From: Candidatus Poseidonia sp.
Lineage (GTDB): Archaea; Thermoplasmatota; Poseidoniia; Poseidoniales; Poseidoniaceae
Reading direction: 5' to 3'
Assembly: GCA_013330155.1 (NCBI GenBank)
Contig: DUIU01000160.1
Location: forward strand, 1 to 6,924
Length of the DNA: 6,924 nt
Below the pieces are notes generated by a model. The model did not search any database and was not told the DNA's origin. It saw only the letters and a program-made list of their open reading frames with translations. The position numbers were made by a program, and so were the translations under genes. Below are positions 6,582 through 6,924 of the stretch, piece by piece (positions within the stretch are counted from its first letter, which is position 1; the number at the start of each line of letters is the position of its first letter).

Positions 6582-6924
6582 TCAGGATGCTCGGGTCCAG
6601 GGAACATCTCGGCCCTTGGCAGACCAGAACATCTGGTGGATGGCCTCACAGGCATCCATCAATTCTTGAGCATGACCGGCAGAGACTTCCACCTTGCAGG
6701 CCGAGCAAAGTTTTGCTGCGTGCCAAAACGTGTCGTGAAGGTCTGGAATGGATTCGAGGTGTTGAGGTTTGAAGAAATCCGTCCACAAGACAAGAAGTTC
6801 ATCTTTGCACTTCTGGGCTTCCTCTTCCTTGACAAGTGCATATCGGGACATGGTGTTCATGTAAGCAGCCATAGCAGCGGAATCACTTGTATCTGGACAG
6901 GACATGGCAAGCATCTTCTTGGTC
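6582..6924 (-). CDS. sodN: Nickel superoxide dismutase, 5' end beyond the window
   Basis: Converts superoxide to oxygen and hydrogen peroxide using a nickel centre; usually a homohexamer of four-helix bundles. The visible part is the C-terminal 113 residues, with the frame still open at the right edge (T-K-K before the Met at 6914), so that Met is probably internal. Diagnostic family segments are VLWTDFFKPQHLE (compare VLWSDYFKPPHFE in Streptomyces NiSOD), the following PDLHDTFWHAAKL, and IHQMFWSAKGRDVPW near the C-terminus. The nickel-binding N-terminal hook (HCxxPCGVY in known enzymes) and any propeptide lie outside the window, so activity cannot be judged here. The sequence looks most like marine cyanobacterial-type NiSODs, an impression from memory. 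It is first in an operon with sodX. Transfer from marine bacteria is plausible but unproven. Confidence 0.93.
   Translation of the reverse strand, partial: TKKMLAMSCPDTSDSAAMAAYMNTMSRYALVKEEEAQKCKDELLVLWTDFFKPQHLESIPDLHDTFWHAAKLCSACKVEVSAGHAQELMDACEAIHQMFWSAKGRDVPWTRAS

Noticed and set aside
6582..6914. sodN starting at the Met at 6914
   Set aside because: The frame is open upstream to the window edge, and a start there would lack the nickel-binding N-terminal hook required by the family, so the gene is treated as truncated by the window.

Overview
The window looks like chromosomal DNA of a marine planktonic archaeon, most plausibly Marine Group II / Poseidoniales (Thermoplasmatota). Direct evidence for an archaeon: a TATA box about 25 nt upstream of a tRNA gene, Shine-Dalgarno sites of the GGTGA/GAGG type, and a very long secreted beta-rich protein with a single C-terminal membrane anchor and a short tail. 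The bacterial-type NiSOD cassette suggests a surface-ocean lineage. The group assignment is an inference from style and content; no marker-gene phylogeny was possible.

Layout, left to right. Positions 3-305 (minus) hold the RNase P RNA gene rnpB, recognised from its universally conserved blocks and a perfect 12-bp closing helix P1; it has no protein-coding content. Positions 359-5353 (minus) hold one giant gene for a 1664-residue exported, membrane-anchored protein made of a jelly-roll/MAM-like domain, several Ig-like modules, a calcium-loop-like insert and a membrane-proximal CARDB-like domain. A 97-bp divergent intergenic region follows, with a perfect 11-bp inverted repeat around an AT-rich TATA-like core. 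Then come rpiA (5451-6140, plus) for ribose-5-phosphate isomerase A and a tRNA-Lys(CTT) gene with encoded CCA (6199-6275, plus) under its own TATA box. From the right edge, on the minus strand, runs a two-gene operon: nickel superoxide dismutase sodN (6582-6924, 5' end outside the window) and its dedicated maturation protease sodX (6276-6572). The sodX stop codon directly abuts the tRNA CCA.

How the parts relate. sodN and sodX act together: SodX is expected to remove the N-terminal extension of SodN so that the nickel hook can form. rnpB and the tRNA gene are linked functionally, since RNase P matures tRNA 5' ends and the L15 GGU motif in this rnpB can pair with the CCA encoded in the tRNA. 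rpiA is housekeeping carbon metabolism. The giant surface protein has no identified function; its shared, symmetric intergenic region with rpiA raises the possibility of joint regulation. Every part of the window longer than about 100 bp is assigned to a gene or RNA; no CRISPR array, insertion sequence or integrase was seen.
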